6,265 nt of DNA from Candidatus Magasanikiibacteriota bacterium (GTDB lineage Bacteria > Patescibacteriota > Patescibacteriia > Magasanikbacterales > 2-02-FULL-50-9b), in assembly GCA_026396555.1 (NCBI GenBank), contig JAPLWO010000034.1:1-6265 (forward strand), written 5' to 3'. The notes under the pieces are model-generated. The model was not told where the DNA came from and ran no database searches. It saw only the letters and a list, made by a program, of their open reading frames with translations. Shown piece by piece: positions 1 to 6,059 of this stretch; the first letter of the stretch is position 1; the number at the start of each line of letters is the position of its first letter. The position numbers and the translations under genes are program-made.

Positions 1-2
1 CT

Positions 3-413
3 GTTGTTGCACTTTTGCATGATGTATTTATTCCTGCAGGTATTTTCGCAGCGCTTGGACACTTCTATAATTACGAAGTTGATACACTGTTTGTAACTGC
101 ATTGCTCACTATTCTTGGTTTCTCAGTGCATGATACAATCGTTACGTTTGATCGCGTTCGTGAACATCTGAAAGGATCGCCTAAGGCAGATTTTTCTGCA
201 TTGGTTGATCAATCAATCAGCGAAACGATCGGTCGTTCGATCAACACTTCAATGACAGTTCTCTTGGTTTTACTTGCCGTTTATTTCTTTGGTGGAGAAT
301 CTGTTAAGCAATTCAACCTCGTTCTCATCATCGGTGTTATCTTTGGTACGTACTCTTCAATCTTCATCGCTTGTCCACTTCTTGTAGTGTGGAATAAGCT
401 TGCGCGTGACTGA
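3..413 (+). CDS. secF: Protein translocase subunit SecF, C-terminal part (5' truncated by window edge)
   Basis: SecF works with SecD in the inner membrane, using the proton motive force to help complete export of proteins through SecYEG. The reading frame is open from base 3 and ends at TGA 411-413, giving about 136 C-terminal residues. What is visible matches the last four membrane segments of SecF: a helix starting at ALLHDVF, a second ending in GFSVHDTIVTFDRVRE (the family signature is close to GYSINDTIVVFDRIRE), then SINTSMTVLLVLLAVYFFGG, and a last helix with GTYSSIFIACPLLV. The order and the short cytoplasmic C-terminus are those of a complete SecF end. A His stands where Asn is usual just before the conserved Asp. 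The N-terminal helices and periplasmic domain lie outside the window, so I cannot tell whether this is a separate SecF or a SecDF fusion. An intrinsic terminator follows closely. Confidence 0.93.
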   Translation, partial: VVALLHDVFIPAGIFAALGHFYNYEVDTLFVTALLTILGFSVHDTIVTFDRVREHLKGSPKADFSALVDQSISETIGRSINTSMTVLLVLLAVYFFGGESVKQFNLVLIIGVIFGTYSSIFIACPLLVVWNKLARD

Positions 414-429
414 TAAAAACAGGTATACT
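400..429 (+). promoter_or_regulatory. Possible sigma-70-type promoter for the 446-871 gene
   Basis: A good -10 hexamer TATACT lies at 424-429. A partial -35 (TTGCGC, three of six matching the consensus) lies at 400-405 with an 18-base spacer, inside the last secF codons. The predicted start of transcription is near 436, about ten bases before the ATG at 446. The -10 is convincing on its own and the -35 is weak, so this is an inference from two motifs. Confidence 0.4.
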
Positions 430-462
430 GGTTGCATCCGTTCTTATGGGTGCAACCTTTTT
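430..462 (+). terminator. Rho-independent terminator after secF
   Basis: The arms GGTTGCATCC (430-439) and GGGTGCAACC (448-457) form a ten-pair stem with one T-G wobble, closing an eight-base loop (440-447). TTTTT follows directly at 458-462. It starts 16 bases after the secF stop codon, where a terminator for the sec transcript would be expected. It overlaps the first codons of the next reading frame, which is unusual. Confidence 0.75.
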
Positions 463-871
463 GGTTTTAACAATTTACTACGGAATTTGTTCGCTCGCGT
501 TAGCGCTTTTATTTGCGTTTTGGTTTGTTACCCGAAAAAAAGAAGATGATATTTGGCGATGGATTTTGACATTGATCGCGTCGATGATTTTTTGTACAAT
601 TTTTTGGTTTTCATATTGGTTTGGAACGATCGGGATGTGGGGATTATTATTTGTATTACTTGCTGCAGTTCTCGCGTGGCAATGGAAATTCTTTTCGCAC
701 AGCACGCAGTCAAATCTTGACCGTAGTGTGTTTTGTGCGTTCGGTGCAATTGCGTTCGGTATGATCATGTTTGGCGGGTATACCGCAGGCGAGCGCGGCT
801 GGTGGGGAATGGCGCCGATCTTTTATTGGCTGACGATTAGTATGATGCATCATACGTTTGAACCGGATTAA
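446..871 (+). CDS. Unrecognised multi-pass membrane protein (141 aa)
   Basis: I do not recognise this family. The product is strongly hydrophobic and rich in Trp and Phe. Four or five membrane helices are likely: about residues 4-28, 37-57, 60-80, 97-113 and 120-134. A charged stretch RKKEDD (30-35) lies between the first two. There is no signal-peptide cleavage site and no catalytic motif that I can see. The end is TAA at 869-871, three bases before the next start. The ATG at 446 lies in the loop and 3' arm of the terminator behind secF; the alternative start TTG 461 would shorten the protein by five residues and leave the first helix mostly intact. The next ATG (584) would delete that helix and is unlikely. 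No Shine-Dalgarno sequence precedes either start. Codon use resembles the neighbours, so it is probably a real gene, perhaps expressed from the promoter at 400-429. Confidence 0.65.
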   Translation: MGATFLVLTIYYGICSLALALLFAFWFVTRKKEDDIWRWILTLIASMIFCTIFWFSYWFGTIGMWGLLFVLLAAVLAWQWKFFSHSTQSNLDRSVFCAFGAIAFGMIMFGGYTAGERGWWGMAPIFYWLTISMMHHTFEPD

Positions 872-1079
872 TCTATGGATTTGATTAATACTTTTTTTGC
901 ATACGTTCTTCAGCAGTTTTCGCTGGCTTCCGAGTCATCATTTCAAACTGTTTATGTTGCTGCAGTCAACGGTGGCTGGATGATTTTGTTTTATTTCTTT
1001 TTTCATATTGGTTTTGAATTGCTTCATGATCGTGAGCAAGGAATGTTTGCAGGTCATATTGAATTTATCCATCTCGCGA

Positions 1080-1090
1080 TTAATAAATTG
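1080..1090 (+). other. Deletion seam (frameshift) in the 875-2229 gene
   Basis: To the left, codons att aat (ending 1084) finish the conserved LAIN. To the right, aa att gca tcg atc gaa reads as the end of a Glu codon followed by IASIEGY in another frame. The seam is therefore placed at 1084/1085, and the missing length should be one more than a multiple of three. The hexamer TTAATA (1080-1085) spans it. Placement relies on remembered family alignment, so it may be off by a few bases. Confidence 0.7.
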
Positions 1091-2058
1091 CATCGATCGA
1101 AGGTTATTTACAATTTTTAATTTATACGCCGAAAAAATTTCGTGACTTAGTTGAAGCTGCGTTGTATGCGCAATATCCGGATGCTGAAATTACGCAGGTT
1201 GAAGATTACACCAAGCCATATCCAAAAAAATATCCAGATCCTGAATATGATTTATGGGGAAGTGAATTTACGCTCGTAAATCCAGAAGAATTTCCAATTT
1301 TATCATACAAAGATTTCGAGCATTCCGTGACTAAGGAATATTTTAAAGATCCAATGGCGGCAATGCTTGAAACCATGTCACGCATTGGTAAGGGGGAAAA
1401 TTGTTGGTTTCAGATTTTTGTGCAGCCAACGGGAAAAGCGTGGCAAGAACATGTGCGCGAAAAAGCTGCGGAATTAACTGCGGAATTAGTTGAATCGCGT
1501 GCATCTGATACGCGTCCATTTCCAATGTTGCACAAGGGAGAAACTGATTTGGTTGAAGCTGTTTATAATAAAAGTAAAAAAAATGGCTTCAAGTGCAAAA
1601 TTCGTATTATGTATTTGGCGAAGAAAACAAATTACAATGCGAAGCGTGTGCAGTACGGTATGGTGGGTGCGATGAAACAGTTTGGGCGCGATGATTCGAA
1701 CGGCATTAAACCATTGTATTCTGCGACGGGTGTTACGGGGCATTATTTGTTTAAGGATTTTCAAAAAAATCTTCGCAAATCCGCGCTGTTTGTCGCGTAT
1801 CAAAACCGCAGTGGTTCACGTGGTGGCCCAAAATTTGTGTTGAATGTTGAAGAGTTGGCAACGATTTGGCATTTTCCAGTTTCACATGCGGTTCGTGCGC
1901 CATCTTTGGCGCAAGTTTCTGCAAAACGTGGAGAAGCGCCAGGTGTATTGCCACTCGAAACGGAATTTGAAGAAGAGGTTCCTGTCGAAGTTGAGGCAGC
2001 ACCTCAAACGACGCGCGATCTTCGTCGTGCACGAAGCGCGCGAACAACTCGCCAACCA

Positions 2059-2205
2059 CGGCATGATATTGGCGGTGGAAAAGCAGCTCATACTCATGAC
2101 ACGCATGCAGCACCGAGCGATCACGATGCGCACGGAGACGATTCAGAGCATTTACCTGATGCCCACGAAGTTCCCGCAGTGAGCCGAGCTCCACATGGCG
2201 CGCCA
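2059..2205 (+). other. His-rich disordered tail in the ATPase partner protein
   Basis: The encoded stretch from PRHDIGGG to APHGAPPP carries nine His within about 50 residues, spaced with Asp, Ala and Thr (for example AHTHDTHAAPSDHDAHGDD). It follows PVEVEA and an Arg-rich segment. The composition suggests a flexible tail able to bind metal ions or respond to pH; that function is inference. Confidence 0.6.
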
Positions 2206-3074
2206 CCTCCTAATTTACCGGTTGTCTAACTGCTATGATTTATTCTTCGCCTGACATTAACGTTTTTGGACAAACGGACTTTCGTAATTTGAATAAACGT
2301 TTTGGAATTAAGCTCGATGATCGTCGCCGTCACATGTACATCATTGGGAAAACCGGTATGGGCAAAAGTACCATGCTTGAAAACATGATCATTAATGATA
2401 TTCAAGCAGGTCATGGGCTTGCGCTTATTGATCCGCACGGAGACATGGCTGAAAAAGTTATTGATTTTGTGCCGCCGGAACGAATTAAAGATGTGGTGTA
2501 TTTTAATCCAGCGGATACAGATTTTCCACTTGGGTTTAATATTTTGGAAAGTGTTTCTGCGGATCATCGTCATCTTGTCGCATCAGGCCTCATGGGTGTG
2601 TTCAAAAAGATTTGGCCAGACGTGTGGAGTGCGCGTATGGAATATATTTTGAACAATACGATTTTGTCGCTGCTCGAATGTAACGACACAACGTTGCTCG
2701 CAATTAATCGTTTGCTCGCTGACGCAAAATATCGAAAAAATATGATGACGCGTGTGACGGATCCGGTCGTCAAAGCGTTTTGGGTAAATGAATTTGATAA
2801 GTACGATGAAAAATATCGTCGAGAGGCAGTTGCGCCAATTCAAAATAAAATTGGTCAGTTTTTAAGTGCGGCGATTGTTCGAAATATTGTTGCGCAAAGA
2901 AAGTCGACGTTTAACGTTCGTGAGTTGATGGATACGAAGAAAATTTTTGTTGTGAATTTATCAAAAGGCCGTATTGGTGAAGATGCATCGCGTTTGCTCG
3001 GTGGAATGCTCATTACAAAAATTCAATTATCGGCGATGGAACGTGTTGATACGATTGAAAAAGTTCGTAAAGAT

Positions 3075-3083
3075 TTTTAATAC
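3075..3083 (+). other. Deletion seam creating the TAA stop in the VirD4-like gene
   Basis: The left side reads aaa gat ttt (KDF) and the right side tac gtt aag cag (YVKQ), both in frame. The TAA between them is best explained as T (or TA) from the Tyr codon that normally follows KDF joined to the end of a CAA Gln codon that normally precedes YVKQ. The missing length is therefore a multiple of three, about 33 codons. TTAATA (3077-3082) spans the join. Confidence 0.75.
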
Positions 3084-3470
3084 GTTAAGCAGCTCGATGA
3101 AAAAGTTGCGGATGCAGTTTTTGGTAACGTGGGAACGATTGTGTCGTTTCGTATTGGTGCAGATGATGCCGAAATGTTGGAAAAAGAATTTACGCCGACT
3201 TTTTTGGCAGAGGATATCGTGAACATTCCAAAGTTTCATGTGTATTTAAAGTTGATGATTGATGGTATGGCGTCACAGCCGTTTAGTGCTGCTGCACTTG
3301 CGCCAATTGCGGCTCGTTCAAATTCAACGGCGGAAGTTATTTCTGAAACTCGAAAAGTGTACGGAACTCCGCGCGCTAAAGTTGAAGAGTATATTCACGT
3401 GTGGAGTTTGGGCGATGCTCCAGAGGATTACGCACCGCCAGCCCCGCCCCCTGCAGCTCCGGTTGAAGTA

Positions 3471-3545
3471 GAAGCGCATCATGATGATGGACATGGACAC
3501 GCTGCGGTTCATCATCATGCGCCTGCAGCGCATGTTGTGACGGCC
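3471..3545 (+). other. His-rich segment in the VirD4-like linker
   Basis: Directly after PVEVEA the protein reads HHDDGHGHAAVHHHAPAAH, with eight His in about twenty residues, within a long Pro/Ala-rich linker between the ATPase domain and the zinc ribbon. It resembles metal-binding His/Asp tracts; the role is inference. Confidence 0.65.
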
Positions 3546-3671
3546 GCACCAGCCGTAGCAGCGACAACTGCTCCAATAATTCAACCAACGACGCCCGTGG
3601 CCGCGCCTGCGCCCGCAAAAAAAGAACGCGAAAATAAATTACCACCTCCAAGCGAATGGTTTCCGACAAAA

Positions 3672-3746
3672 TGTGATCGATGTGGAACTGACACGGCAGT
3701 TCCGTTTCCACCAGATGGAAAACGTCGCATTTATTGTAAAGATTGT
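3672..3746 (+). other. CxxC-CxxC zinc ribbon in the VirD4-like protein
   Basis: The motif CDRC, then GTDTAVPFPPDGKRRIY, then CKDC, places two Cys pairs 17 residues apart. The pattern C-x2-CG...VPF.P...R..YC-x2-C matches a small zinc ribbon I recall from many CPR proteins. All four Cys are present. It is preceded by a Pro-rich linker and followed by a low-complexity Pro/Thr stretch and a basic end, so it likely acts as an independent domain for protein or nucleic-acid contact. Confidence 0.7.
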
Positions 3747-3920
3747 TATAAATTTAGACATGAAGACGAGGCTGCGCTTGCTGCAAAGCCCGCAGACGCT
3801 AAACCAGAAGTTGTTGCTACTCAAACGGCTCCACCTGTTCCACCTGTTGTTGCTACGACTACGACTCCATCAGACGAAGCTCCAAAAAAACGCCGCAGAC
3901 GGCATTGATGAAATTACTGT

Positions 3921-5456
3921 ATGAATGAATCACAGCAAACCACGATTGATTTTTTTCTCGGTCGCAAAGTACATATTTATGGCGTAACAGGTGCAGAAGG
4001 TTATGCAGTACTTGAATGGTTGCATGGGCTTGGCCACACGCAGATTATTGCACACGATATTGCGGATTCTGAAGATGCGGTACGTGCGGAGTGGGTGCGC
4101 GTTCATGAAGGCTTGACAGAAGAAGACGCAAAAAAGTTTGAAAAACTAGTACGCGCCGATGATATTGCGTGGGCACTCGGCGACGCATATGCAGTTGCAC
4201 CGAATGATCACGATATTATTTTTGTTGCACAATCATGGTTTCGCTATCCGATCAACTCATTTTTAAAAAGATTTTTTAATGATGATTTATCGGTTCGTCA
4301 AGAAAATATGGCGCTCGTATGGACTGTGACGCGACTTTATTTCGCGCTGTTTCCAGGCACCTTGCTTGCGGTGACAGGTTCGGATGGAAAAACGACAACG
4401 ACACGAATGTTGGGTAAAATTATGTCACGTTTTGCGAAGGAGCAGGGTGTGACTTGTATTGAGTCAGGAAATGATCGAACACATACACAATCGCTTGTTG
4501 CAGTTCAGACTGCGACGAGTAAGGATTTTTTGGTTTTAGAAGTGAGTGACCGACAACTGTCATTTAAATTTCCGCTCATGCCCGATGTTGCGGTCGTGAC
4601 TAATGTGACGCCAAATAAACACATGGATGATTATGGAGGTTTTGATTCTTATGTTCAAACGAAGGCAAATTTGATTCGGTTTCAAACACATGCGCAGTGT
4701 GCAATTTTAAATGCGGATGATGCTGCGTCGACTGCAACGTTGTCTCACATCGGTGATGCGCGTCGGTTGTGGGTTTCCGTTAGACATCGCGTTGAAGATG
4801 GTGCGTGGTGTGATGGGGAGAAGTTTTGTCGGGTGACCATTTCGGGTGAATCTCAGATTATGAAAGTGCAAGATTTGGGTGTAATTGGCAATCATAATTG
4901 GTACAATGCACTGCAGGCGTTATTGGCTGCAGAATCAATTGGTGTGTCGTTAGAGACGGCCGCGGCGGCGCTCAAAGAATTTAGTGGCGTTCCGCATCGA
5001 CTACAGCCTGTTCGTATCTGGCATCGGCTTCAATTTATTGAAGATTCTTCAGGCGGAAATCCAGCGAATATTCCCATTACGATTCAGGCATTTAAAGATA
5101 AGCCGCTGATTTTGATCGTAGGAGGATATCGACCGAACGTGACGACTGAGGAAATCTCGGGTATGATTGATGCATTGGATGCGCCGAATAGCGTGGCGGC
5201 CTTGCTTCTCATCGGGCAGGTCGCGCCAAAGCTCAAGGAATTGATCGAAGCCAGCACTGTTTCTTTCCGTTCAATCTACGTGGTAAATGATTTACCGGGC
5301 GCATTTGCGTGGGTACGAGAACATGGGGATAAAATTGCGGAACATGAACCAGCAGTTGTATGTATGACGCCTGGTTTTGAAAGTTTTGATCAATATAAGG
5401 ATTATCGCGCGCGCGCCGACCACTTTATTCAATTGGTGAATGAATTATCTGACTGA
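3921..5456 (+). CDS. murD: MurD-like Mur ligase (UDP-N-acetylmuramoyl-L-alanine:D-glutamate ligase family), divergent
   Basis: MurD adds D-glutamate to UDP-MurNAc-L-Ala in the cytoplasm, using ATP, during peptidoglycan precursor synthesis. The 511 residues show the three-domain Mur order: an N-terminal nucleotide-binding fold (17-145), the central ATPase with GSDGKTTTT (153-161), EVSDRQL (207-213), NVTPNKHMDDY (228-238), candidate carbamylated Lys 248, NADD (264-267) and GNHNWYNA (323-330), then the C-terminal domain from GVPHR (356-360). The motif order and the end TPGFESFDQYKDY (483-495) point to MurD rather than MurC, E or F. It is longer than the usual 440-460 residues, and the N-terminal SPG motif is replaced by QSWFRYP. 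In the C-terminal domain DSKATN reads DSSGGN (375-380) and GGxxK reads GGYRPN, so D-Glu contacts known from E. coli MurD are not conserved. The start ATG 3921 lies 12 bases after the previous stop, without a Shine-Dalgarno sequence; the tdk gene follows after six bases. Confidence 0.8.
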   Translation: MNESQQTTIDFFLGRKVHIYGVTGAEGYAVLEWLHGLGHTQIIAHDIADSEDAVRAEWVRVHEGLTEEDAKKFEKLVRADDIAWALGDAYAVAPNDHDIIFVAQSWFRYPINSFLKRFFNDDLSVRQENMALVWTVTRLYFALFPGTLLAVTGSDGKTTTTRMLGKIMSRFAKEQGVTCIESGNDRTHTQSLVAVQTATSKDFLVLEVSDRQLSFKFPLMPDVAVVTNVTPNKHMDDYGGFDSYVQTKANLIRFQTHAQCAILNADDAASTATLSHIGDARRLWVSVRHRVEDGAWCDGEKFCRVTISGESQIMKVQDLGVIGNHNWYNALQALLAAESIGVSLETAAAALKEFSGVPHRLQPVRIWHRLQFIEDSSGGNPANIPITIQAFKDKPLILIVGGYRPNVTTEEISGMIDALDAPNSVAALLLIGQVAPKLKELIEASTVSFRSIYVVNDLPGAFAWVREHGDKIAEHEPAVVCMTPGFESFDQYKDYRARADHFIQLVNELSD

Positions 5457-5462
5457 TTTGAT

Positions 5463-6059
5463 ATGCTGACTGTAATTACCGGACCGATGTTTTCTGGAAA
5501 ATCAATTGAAATGATCCGACAAGTTAATCGGTCAAAAATTGCGGGGAAGCGCGTTATTGTTTTTAAATTTACGGCAGACAATCGATATTCTCAAACCGAA
5601 GCATCTTCGTATGACGGATTTTCAACCTGGGCGATTCCTGCGTCAACTGCAGAAGAGATTTTTGCGCGCGTTGAGCCAGATCACGAAGTTGTTGCGATTG
5701 ATGAAATTCAATTTTTTGATGATGCGGCGGTTGATATAATTTTTGATTTTGTAAAACAAGGGAAAGAGGTGATTGTAACGGGATTAAATTTAGATTTTCG
5801 CGGGCTTCCTTTTGAATTACGCGGTGGAACGCGGACGATGGCGGATTTATTAGTTCGTGCAGATTCTATTATGTCGCTCCACGCAATTTGCACATTTAAA
5901 AATGGTCATATCTGTGGTGCTCCGGCAACGCGAACACAGCGTTTGCGAGATGGACAGCCCGTTGCAGTCGATGATCCAATTGTGCAAATTGGATCGAGCG
6001 AAAGTTACGAAGCACGTTGTTTAAAACATCACATCGTGCTGCCCGCACAAAATATATGA
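5463..6059 (+). CDS. tdk: Thymidine kinase (type II, TK1-like)
   Basis: This enzyme phosphorylates thymidine to dTMP with ATP in the cytoplasm, the salvage route to dTTP. The 198 residues match a full-length bacterial Tdk. The P-loop GPMFSGKS is at 7-14, DEIQFFD at 80-86 with Glu 81 as the expected catalytic base, GLNLDFRGLPF at 107-117, and PATRTQRL (154-161) in the substrate-binding lasso region. The structural zinc site is present but altered. The usual CxxC before GxPATRTQR is stretched to C143-x7-C151, and the second pair is C186 with His 189 or 190 (CLKHH). Salvage suits a CPR cell that scavenges nucleosides. ATG 5463 follows the ligase stop by six bases; the stop TGA overlaps the next ATG, so co-transcription and coupled translation are likely. 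Confidence 0.95.
   Translation: MLTVITGPMFSGKSIEMIRQVNRSKIAGKRVIVFKFTADNRYSQTEASSYDGFSTWAIPASTAEEIFARVEPDHEVVAIDEIQFFDDAAVDIIFDFVKQGKEVIVTGLNLDFRGLPFELRGGTRTMADLLVRADSIMSLHAICTFKNGHICGAPATRTQRLRDGQPVAVDDPIVQIGSSESYEARCLKHHIVLPAQNI

Larger units (their letters stand above)
875..2229 (+). pseudogene. CPR-type membrane-anchored partner of the VirD4-like ATPase, broken by an internal frameshifting deletion
   Basis: The first frame (875-1120) encodes an N-terminal region with one membrane helix (about residues 33-50), then HIEFIHLAIN, where the family enters its cytoplasmic domain. The homology then jumps frame. From 1087 another frame reads IASIEGYLQFLIYTPKKF, then DLVEAALYAQYPDAEI, and stays open to TAA 2227-2229. 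So one gene appears here as two frames with a seam near 1084/1085. From memory of the family, about 50 residues between LAID-like and SIEGY are missing. Downstream hallmarks are intact: YDLWGSEFTL, DPMAAMLE, GENCWFQIFV and FVLNVEELATIWHFP. The tail is disordered, acidic, then rich in His, Ala and Pro, ending PPPNLPVV. The biochemical role is unknown; it is encoded five bases before a VirD4/TraG-like ATPase and is probably its membrane partner. An internal TTG (1162) could begin a fragment, but it would lack the anchor. Confidence 0.8.
2235..3908 (+). pseudogene. VirD4/TraG-like P-loop ATPase with C-terminal zinc ribbon, interrupted by in-frame TAA and a deletion over Walker B
   Basis: VirD4/TraG-family ATPases are hexameric motors that move DNA or protein at the membrane. 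This read begins with the family's INVFGQTDFRN and RFGIKLDDRRRHMYIIG, then Walker A GKTGMGKST (residues 38-46), LIDPHGD (64-70), and FVVNLSKGRIGED (238-250). It reaches RKDF and then TAA at 3078-3080. In the same frame, YVKQLDEKVADAVFGNVGTI follows at once. In relatives the interval holds YLYVDEFQNF and a helix ending near HQ, about 34 residues with the Walker B Asp-Glu. So this is one gene with an in-frame deletion whose seam makes a stop. The rest is intact: FRIGADDAEMLEKEF, KLMIDGMASQPFSA, a Pro/Ala/His-rich linker, a CDRC...CKDC zinc ribbon, and a basic KKRRRRH end. The start ATG 2235 lies five bases after the upstream stop. HerA/DUF87-like translocase is an alternative label. Neither stop readthrough nor restart at GTG 3129 would restore the missing motif. 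Confidence 0.85.

Noticed and set aside
1078..1092. Programmed ribosomal frameshift joining the 875 frame to the frame that continues to 2229
   Set aside because: There is no clear slippery heptamer, and a shift would still leave LAIN joined to SIEGY without the intervening part of the domain. A deletion explains it better.
1751..2206. Antisense open frame of about 150 codons
   Set aside because: It lies opposite a recognised coding frame, has no family resemblance, and looks like a codon-bias shadow.
1162..2229. A separate gene starting at TTG 1162
   Set aside because: Family homology continues in frame upstream to 1087, so this start is internal to a longer gene.
3078..3080. TAA as a recoded sense codon or readthrough site
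   Set aside because: TAA ends other genes here, and reading through would still lack the Walker B segment.
3060..3130. Intron, intein or insertion element interrupting the ATPase gene
   Set aside because: Coding sequence is missing at the seam, not added; no extra DNA, terminal repeats or target duplication is visible.
3770..3900. Short tandem repeat near the end of the ATPase gene
   Set aside because: The CCACCTGTT and ACGACT repeats encode a low-complexity Pro/Val/Thr tail; too few copies for a repeat locus.
3129..3908. A separate gene starting at GTG 3129
   Set aside because: The same frame upstream (YVKQLDEKVADAVFGN) is part of the ATPase domain, so this is the second half of the broken gene.
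5405..5418. Alternating CG run as a possible regulatory or Z-DNA element
   Set aside because: It encodes the conserved end of the Mur ligase (YRARAD) and is explained by Arg/Ala codons.
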